Notes: generated from the sequence alone by a model not told the origin. A stretch of 64,000 bases of DNA from Mobiluncus massiliensis (GCF_949769255.1 NZ_OX458329.1:310001-374000); one strand, 5' to 3'; shown: positions 18,481 to 27,659, counted from the first letter of the stretch. Translations and numbers: made by a program.

Positions 18481-18510
18481 CTTCCTCCCGGGCTTTTGCC
18501 TGGGAGGAAG
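18481..18510 (+). terminator. Hairpin after CWBR2 gene C
   Basis: CTTCCTCCCGGGC pairs with GCCTGGGAGGAAG around a short T-rich loop, 48 bases after the stop. It differs from the terminators after A, D and F. Confidence 0.6.
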
Positions 18511-18549
18511 AACGATTTCTAGCAAATAGCTAGCACAAGTTAATACATT

Positions 18550-18590
18550 CTGGTGGGCTAGCCGGGTAACCGGTTAGCCCACCAGCTTTT
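18550..18590 (+). terminator. Second hairpin after CWBR2 gene C
   Basis: CTGGTGGGCTAGCCGG and CCGGTTAGCCCACCAG form a stem around GTAA, followed by CTTTTG, a typical intrinsic terminator shape. Confidence 0.65.
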
Positions 18591-18621
18591 GTGTAGCCGA
18601 AGGCTAAATGAGTGCTCTCGG

Positions 18622-18740
18622 TGCACCAACCACCGATATCGGGGCAAAACAGGCATGGGGTCCCACTACAGCTATTCCCGCCCCAGGTAGCGACAATTTT
18701 AGACGCCCCTAGCACGCAGTGTGATTGGTCGCTCGTGCAA
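18622..18740. repeat. Possible degenerate R3 relic
   Basis: The left end TGCACCAACCACCGAT and right end GTGATTGGTCGCTCGTGCAA resemble the R3 termini at a similar spacing (119 bp), but the interior is not alignable by eye. Confidence 0.35.
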
Positions 18741-18867
18741 GGGTGCCAATTAAACTTGCTCTGGCCCAGAATCCCTGCCCTTGGTGGCGCGAATCGAATT
18801 AATCTCAGAGATACTTAAATCACTCGCAATGTTGTATTTATTACGTATCGGATGTAGTATTTGATAC

Positions 18868-21369
18868 ATGGGTGGTGTTTTTTTTCCGAGGGGTTTGGCT
18901 AATCGATTGGCGGCTGGTTCTGGTGTTCCGGTGCGGATTTTGGAGGGGCGTCGCGCGGTTGGTAAGACCACGTTACTGCAAAATCTGACGTTGGCTGACG
19001 GTCAGAAGCCCGAGTATTTTAGTTTTTCTGCGGATAGGGAGGCTTTACGTGCCGCAAAGCGCGACCCGCAGGAGTGGTTGTCACGTTTGCCTACCCATAG
19101 TGTGATTGATGAGGCGCAGCTGTTGCCTGATGTGACTCAGCATGTGAAAGCGGTGGTGGATCGGGTCGGGGATGCGCACCGTTTTGTTCTGTGTGGTTCA
19201 GCGGGGGTTGGGAGGTCTCGTCGCGGTGAGTCAGATTGGTTGACGGGACGAGCGCAGCGCCTGGAGCTGCTGCCATTTAGCGCTAGCGAGCTAGCCGCAC
19301 GTCCGCTACCACAGGGTTATTCCCTGGTTGATGCGTTGTTTGACGGGGATTGGTCTACCGTGACCGGACGCCAGTTCGGGTCAGGGGACGCGGATTTGGT
19401 GGCTGTTTTGCGTTACGGGGGGATGCCGTCGTTATGTATTCCAGGGGTGAATCCGGGGATAACGAATTTGGTGCAGGTCAATCAGCAGGTTTTTTCCGAA
19501 AACGAGATGTCGTTGGGTCGCGAGCTTCTTCCGGGTCAGGCTGTGGATATTTTACGGGCCAGGGCGGTACTGGATGCGGTCGTGGCGTATCCCGGTGGGG
19601 TATTGAACAAGAATCGTTTGGCTAACGAGTTAGAGATGGATGCCCGCACGGTGGGTCGTTACCTCGATATCTTGACGGAACGTTTCCTCGTGTACAGTCT
19701 GGCAAACTTCCGAGGCTCGGCGGCAAGTGTGGGGCGGGGGGCGCCGAAAATGCACGCGGTCGACACGTCCACGGTTTGTGAGTCCTTGTCGCGTCGCGGG
19801 CATGATATTTCCGCTTTCCCCGATGCGGCTGGACAAGTCTTGGAAAACTGGGTAGCTAACCAGATTAGGGCCGAGATTGGCTGGGCGAAAACCAGCTACA
19901 ATCTGGGGTATTGGCGGGTACGGACAGGAAATCGTGATGACGAGGTCGACCTGGTTGTACTCGATGGTACTGCCAGAGCGGTGGGGGTGGAAGTCAAACT
20001 CACAAGTAGCCCCAACAGTTCAGATTTCCGTGGTTTACGTCGTTTTCGTGAGGACTGCGAAAAGGTCGGGCGGAAGTTTCGCCGGGGTTTCGTGGTTTGC
20101 ACGTGTGAACGGGTGCAACAAATCGAGACGGATTTGTGGGCAATTCCCTACCAGCTTTTGGGAGACTACCCGCGGCCGACGGAAAAACACGAAACGCAAC
20201 TGGGACTGTCAACCGCACAAGACCGACCTTGTGCAGGAGGAAAAAACGTGAACCCAAACAAAGCCGTTCTGACTAGCGGGCAGGAAGAGGAAACCGAGTC
20301 GCCTGCCGCAACGATTTTCGTCAGCTACACCCACGCCGATAACGAAACCGTTTACGGTGGACTGTTGGAACTGGTGAAAAAAATTGCTGATCACTACGAA
20401 ATGAAAACCGGTGAAACCCTCAGCATATTTACAGACCATGACCTGAAATGGGGTCAATCATGGAAAAAAGCCCTCGTATCTGAGCTGGAAGCGACCGCGT
20501 TCCTGCTGACCTTTGTCAGCCCACGTTACCTGAAGTCCCCCGCGTGTCGCGAGGAAGTTGAGGTGTTCGCTACCGCAGCCGAAAAAGCCAGTTATAAAGC
20601 CATCCTGCCCATCCTGATTCAAGACATTCCCCCCGCTTTGCAACCAGACACGTTGTGGAAAAAGCTACAAAGCTATCAATATCTGGAAGTCAGTGCGGCG
20701 GACCTCCGATCCGAGAACCGGCAGGTGCTAGACGATGTCGCTGATGAAATCTCGACCCGTTTGCAACAAACAGTTGAAGCCAGACAAAAACTTGCGACAA
20801 CCGCTGTAGCCCTGCAAACCAGGGAAAAACCCGACGAGGCTGAAACCCGGATGACCCTGGAAGAGATTATGGGAGGGATACAGGAACTCTCGGACGCTTT
20901 CGGTAGGGATGCCGAAACTTTTACCAAAGAAATGGACGCCATGGGCGAACAGCTAGGTCAAAGCATGGACGCCATGACCGTCGGAGAATTTAAACCCGCC
21001 ATCATTGCTAAACACGCGCGACTTTTAGACCCAAAAGCGCAACGTCTGCAAGACGCCGTGAATGAAATGACCCACGACTGGGCAATGCTGAGAGACCGAA
21101 TTAATGGTGTCATTGAACTGGGCAAGGACCTGACGAAAATCGGGGGAAACGAGCTTTTACGAGACATTAGCATCTCTCTCGAACAGCTCGCCACCCAAAC
21201 CCGCGTGCCGGAACTGGATACGTTAAAACCATTGCTGCCATTTCTCGGACGAATCTCGCGCCTGCTACGCCCCACAGAACAGTCAATAATGGCCGCAATC
21301 CGTGCCCTGGAAAGCATCAACACCGAAGTAGGTGCCCTGCGCGACTATGCCAACCGATCGCAACAATAA
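18868..21369 (+). CDS. AAA_14 ATPase - DUF4143 - TIR fusion protein
   Basis: An 833-residue protein with an unusual architecture. Residues 1-200 are an AAA_14 P-loop domain (EGRRAVGKTTLLQN; Walker B HSVIDEAQLLP). Residues about 200-450 are DUF4143 with a nuclease-like DDEVDLVVLD...GVEVKL pattern. Residues about 480-620 are a TIR domain (ATIFVSYTHAD; catalytic Glu probably at 562 or 563 in CREEVEVF), and the remainder is a helical, coiled-coil-like tail. TIR domains of this kind usually cleave NAD+ or make cyclic ADP-ribose signals in antiphage defence. At codon 461 an in-frame GTG follows AGGAGG by seven bases, so a separate TIR protein may also be made. An ApeA-like gene follows 61 bases later. 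Confidence 0.8.
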   Translation: MGGVFFPRGLANRLAAGSGVPVRILEGRRAVGKTTLLQNLTLADGQKPEYFSFSADREALRAAKRDPQEWLSRLPTHSVIDEAQLLPDVTQHVKAVVDRVGDAHRFVLCGSAGVGRSRRGESDWLTGRAQRLELLPFSASELAARPLPQGYSLVDALFDGDWSTVTGRQFGSGDADLVAVLRYGGMPSLCIPGVNPGITNLVQVNQQVFSENEMSLGRELLPGQAVDILRARAVLDAVVAYPGGVLNKNRLANELEMDARTVGRYLDILTERFLVYSLANFRGSAASVGRGAPKMHAVDTSTVCESLSRRGHDISAFPDAAGQVLENWVANQIRAEIGWAKTSYNLGYWRVRTGNRDDEVDLVVLDGTARAVGVEVKLTSSPNSSDFRGLRRFREDCEKVGRKFRRGFVVCTCERVQQIETDLWAIPYQLLGDYPRPTEKHETQLGLSTAQDRPCAGGKNVNPNKAVLTSGQEEETESPAATIFVSYTHADNETVYGGLLELVKKIADHYEMKTGETLSIFTDHDLKWGQSWKKALVSELEATAFLLTFVSPRYLKSPACREEVEVFATAAEKASYKAILPILIQDIPPALQPDTLWKKLQSYQYLEVSAADLRSENRQVLDDVADEISTRLQQTVEARQKLATTAVALQTREKPDEAETRMTLEEIMGGIQELSDAFGRDAETFTKEMDAMGEQLGQSMDAMTVGEFKPAIIAKHARLLDPKAQRLQDAVNEMTHDWAMLRDRINGVIELGKDLTKIGGNELLRDISISLEQLATQTRVPELDTLKPLLPFLGRISRLLRPTEQSIMAAIRALESINTEVGALRDYANRSQQ
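20235..20250 (+). promoter_or_regulatory. Internal ribosome-binding site and GTG start before the TIR domain
   Basis: AGGAGG, seven spacer bases (AAAAAAC), then GTG at 20248 in the same frame as the long protein. Initiation here would give a 373-residue TIR plus coiled-coil protein (20248-21369). The arrangement suggests two once separate genes joined in frame, or deliberate dual translation. Confidence 0.6.
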
Positions 21370-21430
21370 CCAGCCCGACAAACACGATTGAAACATACCG
21401 GGATGTTTCAGTTTCACGAGGCCTGGGGAA

Positions 21431-22840
21431 TTGTTGAGCAAGTTCAATCATCGCAGGGAACATTTTTTGTTTGGGAGGGGGAAAGTGGCGAACGTACTCG
21501 TGGAGGGGCAGCCCCGCATAGGTTGGGTATCCTGGGAGGGTAATGATGATGCGAAACCGTTTCCTGCAATGTTGGAGGACACGGGTGTGGTGTTGCGTTT
21601 GCGTTTACCGTTTCCGCCTGGACTACCTTTTGACTATCCCCTTTACTGTTGGTGGGTCGAGTCCACGGATGTGCGTAAAGAGGCTAATAGTTTTTCTTTT
21701 GTGTCGCGGAATGTTGATAGGGTGCCTCGGTTGTTGCGTTTTTGGGACCTGTCGGGGAGCGTCATACTGGTCGGCTGTCATTATCTCGGCTATTGTGAGT
21801 CGTTTGTGCGAGGTGTTTGCGCCGAGGGCCGGGTTCAAGTCCAGTACGCTGTTTTGGGTGCGCAACACAGTAATTACGCCAGGGTTAACGCCGTGAGGAC
21901 ACGATCGCCTGGAATCAGTAAATGGTTTGGGCTGACAGGTTTTGCTACGAATAGAGTCACAGATGAGCAGGGGCGTTTGCAGTCGCTGACTTTCGAGGTC
22001 GATAAGCATGACACGATTCTTGTTCGAAAGCGTTTGAACCTGTCGGTGAATCCGTCATGGTCGGGGACTTCGGGACACCAACACTTTGAGATTGATGGGC
22101 CGGTCTATGTGGAAACACAAGTTAGCAAACCCCGTACCTGGGAGGAACACCTTTTGGAACACGAACGGCTGCTGAATCTGGCCTGCTTGTCGGCATGGCA
22201 GCCGTTTCGATTTACGGAAATCTTTGCCTCGCGTGATGAAGACCCTCAATCAATGTATACAGGACAGAAGGAATCCCGGAAATGGAACCCAGTCGTGACT
22301 CACCGAGGGTATCAGGATGTGCCGGGGATCCCTGATAATCCACGTTTCTTGTTTCGATTCTCGGATATCGGTATGGACGGTGTGCGAAACTGGCTTCGCT
22401 TGTCAGAAGAGTGCGGGGAAGCCATTGCCTTACTGATGAACATTTTGCGTTCCGGCCAGGCCTGGAACCCCATCCATGTACTCAGTGTTGGTGCCATGCT
22501 AGAAGAAATCGCAGCCTACATTTTGAAGAATAAAGGCATGGAAGCCAGTCGAATCAACCGGAGTTCCTATGAATCCAAAATGCAGGCTATCATCGAGGAC
22601 CTGCCTATAATCCCATTTGATAACCCTGAGGGATGGGCCAAAAATACTCGAGACATCTACACCGCCAGTAAACACGCCGGGAACGATAAACCGGATCTAT
22701 TAAAACAACTAGAGGTCGTGAGGGAGGGAATCCTGGCAGCCAGAATCTGGATTGCCTGTAAGCTGGGCGCAGAACCCGCCCTGTTCAAGGGCTGTCTCCA
22801 ACTGGATCCGTTAGCAACCAAGCTGGAATACGTTAGATAA
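21431..22840 (+). CDS. ApeA-like HEPN defence protein
   Basis: A 469-residue protein. The N-terminal 300 residues resemble the ApeA N-terminal domain (EHFLFGRGKVANVLVEG, then WVSWEG). The C-terminal part is helical, with LRSGQAWNP, MLEEIAAYILK and TRDIYTASKHAG, the last looking like a HEPN R...H motif with longer than usual spacing. ApeA proteins are antiphage effectors thought to cleave RNA. TTG at 21431 keeps the conserved N-terminus; a GTG at 21485 has a stronger GGGAGGGGG site. It probably forms an operon with the TIR fusion gene. Family call is from motif memory and moderately sure. Confidence 0.65.
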   Translation: MLSKFNHRREHFLFGRGKVANVLVEGQPRIGWVSWEGNDDAKPFPAMLEDTGVVLRLRLPFPPGLPFDYPLYCWWVESTDVRKEANSFSFVSRNVDRVPRLLRFWDLSGSVILVGCHYLGYCESFVRGVCAEGRVQVQYAVLGAQHSNYARVNAVRTRSPGISKWFGLTGFATNRVTDEQGRLQSLTFEVDKHDTILVRKRLNLSVNPSWSGTSGHQHFEIDGPVYVETQVSKPRTWEEHLLEHERLLNLACLSAWQPFRFTEIFASRDEDPQSMYTGQKESRKWNPVVTHRGYQDVPGIPDNPRFLFRFSDIGMDGVRNWLRLSEECGEAIALLMNILRSGQAWNPIHVLSVGAMLEEIAAYILKNKGMEASRINRSSYESKMQAIIEDLPIIPFDNPEGWAKNTRDIYTASKHAGNDKPDLLKQLEVVREGILAARIWIACKLGAEPALFKGCLQLDPLATKLEYVR

Positions 22841-22981
22841 CCGGCAGGCATCTGTAACAATTCCTGAAACCCTGCGCAGAATCAACACGAAACACTACTA
22901 CTCTGAACTGCGTGATTAGGACAGCAACACCTGAACCACTTCATGGAAACACTGCCGGGGAAATGCGGATAACTTAATAGC

Positions 22982-23053
22982 CTGTGGCTCTGGGACACCC
23001 CAGAGCCACAGAACATTAAACAACTGGCCCCGGTAGTTACCTACCGGGGCCAG
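22982..23053. terminator. Double hairpin after CWBR2 gene D
   Basis: CTGTGGCTCTGGG with CCCAGAGCCACAG (22982-23011) and CTGGCCCCGGTAG with its complement around TTAC (23024-23053). Read on the minus strand these match the A/B terminator in order, spacing and much of the sequence, and can stop both the ApeA-like transcript and gene D. Confidence 0.75.
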
Positions 23054-23100
23054 ACTTTTATGAAGTTATCGTTGAAACATTTACGGTTTCAAGGAAGTGA

Positions 23101-25668
23101 CTAGGACACGACCACAGTAATCAACGCGTTGGTGTCACCAGTAGCCTTGGCGTCCTTGACCTCGATGACATAAGTGCCAGCAGTCAGCGCCTTCGGGAAC
23201 TTGATACGGAACTTGTTGTCAGCAGGGGCAGGCGTAGCAATGTCCTCGATGGTGATACCAGAACCAGAGAGAATCGCACCGCCCTTAGTAACACCGACGA
23301 TGGTCAAATCGCCAGGAGCAGTCTCAACACCGGAAATCGGGGTAACACGAGCACCCGTCACATCCGAGCTGTAGTAGTCCGCGGCGGGGCTCGGGACAGA
23401 AGCCGTGATACCAGTAGTAACATCAGCCATGGTGTCAATCAACGCGTCAGCGATATTAATCATGATTTCGGACTTGTTACCATCAACGTCCTCGAACAGC
23501 ACCTTGTAAGGAGCCTTGGCCTGGTCGGCAGCCGTGAGAGCAGAAGCCGGGGTCGCACTGTAGGTCATCACGCCGTTCGCGTCTGCAGTACCCACTGTAG
23601 CAAGAGTGAATACGGTAGAAGCGGTACCGTCCTTGTCAACGAGCTTCGGGAAACCGGAAGCCAGCTGCGTTGCGGCCTTTGTGGTGGTGTTATCAACCTT
23701 CACGTTCTGTGCGGCGGTATCGCCAACGTGGAAGGTCAGGTTCGGGGAAGCCACGAGCTTGGAGGTAGCGGGCTTTTCTACGCCCTTAACCTCGCAGACA
23801 GAGCTGGTGGAGATCAGGTTCACGACGGCCTGGAGGACCTCGTCGGACAGCACGCCAGTACCGCCAACACCGTAGACCGAGATCGGGTGGGTCTTGTTAG
23901 TCCAGCAGAGCAGGTTCTTCGCTACAGCAGCAGTGAAGTCCGGAATCTTGGTGTCGTTACGCACCAGCATGATCGGACCCTGGGTCAACTGGCCAGCAGT
24001 CAGGGAGTCAGCCAGGCGAGTACCGTTAGCAATGTAAGCCTCGTACAAGTTCTCGTCGAGGTTGAACTCGCCGCCGTTATGACGTGCCCAATGGTTAGCA
24101 ATCAACTGAGCGGTCTCGAAACGATCCGCACCACCCAAACGCAACTCGTTCTTAAAGTTGATCTTATCCAACTCGCCACGCAGGCTACCCTTAGCAGCCG
24201 CGAGTTCCTTCGCCTTAGCGTCATACCAAGCCTTGTCAGTATCCAGCGTGTACTTAGCCATCGCCGCTACAGCCACCAACGGAATGTTGTTAGCCGAGTT
24301 ATCAGCAGAAGTCACCACACCAGCAGTGTCCGGGTGAACCTGGGAAGCCTTCGCGACCGGGTTAGACAACACGGAACCCAAGGACGGATCCTGCTTCACA
24401 CTGGACCACATCTTTTCCAAGTCATCCGAAGCAGCCTTCACAGCCTTCTTGTAAGCATCAGACTTCTCGATACCCTCATAGTTAACACCAACAGCGTACT
24501 TCTCGGTCTTATCCAAAGCGATAGCATCCGAAGCATTCACGTCGGCCATAACCTTGTCACCATACAAGGCCTTCAAATCGCCCAGCACCGCATTGTAAGC
24601 AGCATGCGCAGTGGAGTTAGCGTTAGTTTCTTGGTTGAACCAGTTAGAAATCTTCTGCTTAATACCGGAAACCTTGTTACCCCAAGCCGAAGAGTTCACA
24701 CCAGCCACATCAACCACACGGTCCAGACCACCGAACAACGTCTTCTTAGACATATCAATACCGGTAGCTTCCTCAGAATAACCGTTAACCAGCCATTCCA
24801 GCTCATCAACAGTCATCTTAATCTTCGGAATACCAGGAGAAGTCTCCCACTTGTTAGCCAGAGCCTTAATAACCCAGGCTTCGTTCACGGTAGCATCCGC
24901 AACCGCGCCGGTACCACCCAAAGCCGCAAAGTTACGCGGCAGGGTCTTCTTAATGAACTCCGCCACAACCTCGGGAATCTTGCCATCAGGCTGAGTCAAC
25001 AGGATAGCACCATTATCCAAGGTGCCAGCCACCATCGAGTCAACCACGTGCTCGTTAGCGCCGTTAGCCAGGTAAGCAGTCCCCAGGTTCGAACCACCAT
25101 CAGTACGACCCGCGAACCACTTATCCTTTTCCAAGGACTTCTGGTAAATGTAATCCGCGATAGCCACGGAAGTCTCGTAACGATCCTTACCAGCCAGACG
25201 AGAAGTCTTCTTCAGACCCATCGCGTCCTTCACAGCATTCAAAGTGCTATCGGAGATAACACCGTCACCACCGATAGCCACAACCTCGTTAATGCCCTTG
25301 AAACCAGCATTATCCTTCGCGTTAGCAAAGAACTTGCCAACAGCGGAAGCAACATAAGAGTTGTTGTACACAAACGCAATCGGGCCATCAGTCAACATAC
25401 CAGCCGTAGCCGCGTCAACCATGTTCCCCTCAGCCGCGGAAACAACATACAAACGCTTCGGATTCATAGTCCAGTGGTCTTCACCAAACTGATGAGCCGC
25501 CACCTCCAAAGAGGTCTGCACACGATCCAAACCGCCCAAACGAGCCAGCTTCGCAATCGAGCCAGGCAAAGACGGAGCAGCCACAGCAGCCGGAGCAGCC
25601 ACGCCACCCATCGAAGCAATCAACGCCACCGAAGCAGCGCCAACCACAAACTTCTTCTTCAAATTCAT
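23101..25668 (-). CDS. CWBR2 surface protein D
   Basis: An 855-residue secreted paralog with the gene-A type signal peptide (VALIASMGG). CWBR2 units include RLGGLDRVQTS, SRLAGKDRYETS and LRLGGADRFETAQ. The long C-terminal tail of about 185 residues has two beta-rich modules and ends in VVVS. The open frame extends 33 codons upstream of the ATG at 25668, but that stretch is the conserved non-coding leader, so the ATG is used. It converges on the TIR/ApeA operon and gene C. Confidence 0.88.
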   Translation of the reverse strand: MNLKKKFVVGAASVALIASMGGVAAPAAVAAPSLPGSIAKLARLGGLDRVQTSLEVAAHQFGEDHWTMNPKRLYVVSAAEGNMVDAATAGMLTDGPIAFVYNNSYVASAVGKFFANAKDNAGFKGINEVVAIGGDGVISDSTLNAVKDAMGLKKTSRLAGKDRYETSVAIADYIYQKSLEKDKWFAGRTDGGSNLGTAYLANGANEHVVDSMVAGTLDNGAILLTQPDGKIPEVVAEFIKKTLPRNFAALGGTGAVADATVNEAWVIKALANKWETSPGIPKIKMTVDELEWLVNGYSEEATGIDMSKKTLFGGLDRVVDVAGVNSSAWGNKVSGIKQKISNWFNQETNANSTAHAAYNAVLGDLKALYGDKVMADVNASDAIALDKTEKYAVGVNYEGIEKSDAYKKAVKAASDDLEKMWSSVKQDPSLGSVLSNPVAKASQVHPDTAGVVTSADNSANNIPLVAVAAMAKYTLDTDKAWYDAKAKELAAAKGSLRGELDKINFKNELRLGGADRFETAQLIANHWARHNGGEFNLDENLYEAYIANGTRLADSLTAGQLTQGPIMLVRNDTKIPDFTAAVAKNLLCWTNKTHPISVYGVGGTGVLSDEVLQAVVNLISTSSVCEVKGVEKPATSKLVASPNLTFHVGDTAAQNVKVDNTTTKAATQLASGFPKLVDKDGTASTVFTLATVGTADANGVMTYSATPASALTAADQAKAPYKVLFEDVDGNKSEIMINIADALIDTMADVTTGITASVPSPAADYYSSDVTGARVTPISGVETAPGDLTIVGVTKGGAILSGSGITIEDIATPAPADNKFRIKFPKALTAGTYVIEVKDAKATGDTNALITVVVS

Positions 25669-25672
25669 CTTC

Positions 25673-25703
25673 AAAAAAACCCTTCTTCTGGGTAATAAAG
25701 GGT
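25673..25703 (-). promoter_or_regulatory. Conserved CWBR2 leader hairpin (gene D)
   Basis: Minus-strand ACCCTT/AAGGGT hairpin with seven T before gene D. Confidence 0.7.
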
Positions 25704-25732
25704 CAGGATTTCCGGGTAAATCTCGGGGCGTG

Positions 25733-25775
25733 GACGCCTTATAATCGCCAAACACCGAAGCATCCACACAATCAG
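25733..25775. repeat. R1 flank site without the palindrome
   Basis: On the minus strand, GCTTCGGTGTTTGGCGATTATAAGG joined directly to CGTCCACGCCCC corresponds to the two flanks that surround R1 copies 1-3, but the palindrome itself is missing. It is either an empty site or a deletion. Confidence 0.5.
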
Positions 25776-25950
25776 CCCCCTAAAAACCTCGGGCAACAAG
25801 AACCGTAAAAACCGCCCGGGAAGACTATTGAAAGGTGAGGAATCCCGACCCGATCGACGTAACCGGGGGAGTTTGTTAATGTGGGTATGGTCGCCCGCGT
25901 TGGCCATCTGTCCTGCAAGGCTGAGGGCGTAACATGAGAGGTCAGCGATT

Positions 25951-25983
25951 GTCAATACCTTTCCTTTTTAGTAAGGTATTGAC
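25951..25983 (+). promoter_or_regulatory. Perfect inverted repeat at the AbiE start (candidate operator)
   Basis: GTCAATACCTT (25951-25961) and AAGGTATTGAC (25973-25983) are perfect inverted repeats of 11 bp. The second abuts the GTG start. AbiEi antitoxins are known to bind inverted repeats in their own promoter. Confidence 0.65.
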
Positions 25984-26541
25984 GTGTCTGGTTTAGATGA
26001 TTTGCGTGAGATTGCCCTTGACCAGCACGGATTCGTGACTCGGGGTCAGGCAGTCGCTGCGGGGGTGACGGACGCGGATTTGTCCAAGATGGTATCTCGG
26101 TGTCGGATTGGACGTCCGGTCCGGGGTGTTTACCGTGTGCCAGGTGTGGCGCAGACGCCCTGGGATGCTTACCATTTGCCGGTTTTGTGGACCGGGGAGG
26201 CCCGGGCTTGTTTGAGCCATGAGACAGCTTTGGAGGTGTGGGAGATTACGGAAAGCCTGCCCGAAGTGAAGCATGTAACGGTTGGTCGGGGGCGACGGTT
26301 GCGGCGTTCGGATGGTGAAGGGTTTGTGGTTCATTACCAAGATTTGGAGCCGCGGGAACATACTTGGCATCAGGGGCTTCCGGTGGTGGTGGTGGCAACA
26401 GCTTTGATTCAGTGCGTGGAGTACGGGGTGTCGACACGGGTGCTGAAGCGGGCAGGTGAGTTGGGTTTGCAACGGGGGCTATTGACCCCGGCGCAGCACG
26501 AGGTATTTTTGTCTTCGTTGGCGCATCGGGACGGGGCGTAA
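25984..26541 (+). CDS. abiEi: Type IV TA antitoxin, AbiEi family
   Basis: A 185-residue protein. The N-terminal winged helix (LREIALDQHGFVTRGQAVAAGV) and the following AbiEi domain (CLSHETALEVWEI, VHYQDLEPREHTWHQGLPVV) are characteristic. It is thought to counter the toxin without binding it and to repress its own promoter. The GTG start directly follows the inverted repeat, with no Shine-Dalgarno, so the mRNA may be leaderless. abiEii starts three bases after its stop. The pair sits between CWBR2 genes D and E. Confidence 0.88.
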   Translation: MSGLDDLREIALDQHGFVTRGQAVAAGVTDADLSKMVSRCRIGRPVRGVYRVPGVAQTPWDAYHLPVLWTGEARACLSHETALEVWEITESLPEVKHVTVGRGRRLRRSDGEGFVVHYQDLEPREHTWHQGLPVVVVATALIQCVEYGVSTRVLKRAGELGLQRGLLTPAQHEVFLSSLAHRDGA

Positions 26542-26544
26542 GCC

Positions 26545-27534
26545 ATGGTGGAAGATCTGCGGGATTCCCAGGGGCTGCAGGGGCCGGCGGACTTGCAAGG
26601 GTTGGCCGCGCGGCTGGGTTCTTTGCAAGCCAAGGGTAAAGAGCCGTTTTCGGCTCGTGTTTTGGATAAGTGGGTGGAACAGGCTCAAGCGCAGTTGGGT
26701 ACGCGTGGGCCACGGTTGGGTTGGTTGATTGCTGCCACGGTGGTGACTGGAGTGTTGCAGCGGGCCTGCGTTGCGGGAGATGGGAAGAATTCGGGACCGT
26801 TTTTCTTGCTGAAAGGCGGGACTATGTTGCAGTACCGGCTCGGGGATACGACACGCAACACGCGGGATGTCGATGGTTTGGTGCGTACGGATTTCGCCAC
26901 TTTCTTTAATGAATTAGACAAGGTTTTAGTCGAGTCTTGGGGCCCCTTCGATTTTTCACGCACGGAAGCGGAAGTCATCGCAGTGCCCGGGCGTGTGCTG
27001 AAACCGCGGCGTTTTGATGTTCTGGTGTCGATTAAGGGTGTTACGTGGCGTCGCGTCCAGGTTGAGATTTCCGCTGATGAGGGTGATGCCGGGCGGTTGG
27101 TGGAAAGCGTAGCGGCGCCCTCACTGGCTGGCTTCGGTGTTGAATCGCCGGCTAGGATTGCGACTTTGTCCATGAGCTACCAGATAGCGCAGAAGGTGCA
27201 CGCGGTCACCGGCCCGCATCAACCTCCTGAGCTTGTAAACGACCGTTCGCGTGATGTGGTTGACCTGCTGCTTTTACGCGACTTGGTGCAACGTAGCGGG
27301 GCTCCAGAACTGAATGAGATTGCAGCAGCGATACACGACGTGTTCGAAGTCCGGGCGCGCGAAGCCGCTAACCTGGGCGTGAAGGTGCAAACATGGCCTG
27401 CACGAGTAGTGGCGTGGCCGCACTGGGAAACAAGTTTTACTACAGAATCTGAGGGAAGCGGTGTAAACGGGTCCCTCCAGGAATGCGTTGAGGAACTCAA
27501 TATCTGGCTCTGTCTCGTCGACGAAGCTAGTTAA
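26545..27534 (+). CDS. abiEii: Type IV TA toxin, AbiEii nucleotidyltransferase
   Basis: A 329-residue DUF1814-type nucleotidyltransferase. Motif I is LKGGTMLQYRLGD, followed by RNTRDVDGLV with two metal-binding Asp. A further pattern RFDVLVSIKG...VQVEIS gives the third acidic position, and YQIAQKVHAV matches the QK(L/V)HA helix. AbiEii toxins transfer nucleotides (GTP or CTP onto tRNA) and cause reversible growth arrest or abortive infection. All key residues appear intact. The N-terminal 80 residues are a helical extension. Confidence 0.88.
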   Translation: MVEDLRDSQGLQGPADLQGLAARLGSLQAKGKEPFSARVLDKWVEQAQAQLGTRGPRLGWLIAATVVTGVLQRACVAGDGKNSGPFFLLKGGTMLQYRLGDTTRNTRDVDGLVRTDFATFFNELDKVLVESWGPFDFSRTEAEVIAVPGRVLKPRRFDVLVSIKGVTWRRVQVEISADEGDAGRLVESVAAPSLAGFGVESPARIATLSMSYQIAQKVHAVTGPHQPPELVNDRSRDVVDLLLLRDLVQRSGAPELNEIAAAIHDVFEVRAREAANLGVKVQTWPARVVAWPHWETSFTTESEGSGVNGSLQECVEELNIWLCLVDEAS

Positions 27535-27659
27535 GAGCATTTTTGCGTGATTAATGTTTGTCGAGGATTCAATAGTCTCCACGGGCGGTTTGTACGGTTC
27601 GTGCCGCCTGGGCTTTGAGGGCCTGGGCGGGCGGGTACTTCGGTGTTTGGGATTTATAG

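Noticed and set aside
20248..20250. A frameshift or stop separating the ATPase and TIR genes
   Set aside because: The reading frame is continuous from 18868 to 21369; only an internal start is supported.
25669..25767. N-terminal extension of CWBR2 protein D
   Set aside because: The in-frame upstream codons are the conserved non-coding leader; a similar chance extension is seen for E with unrelated residues.
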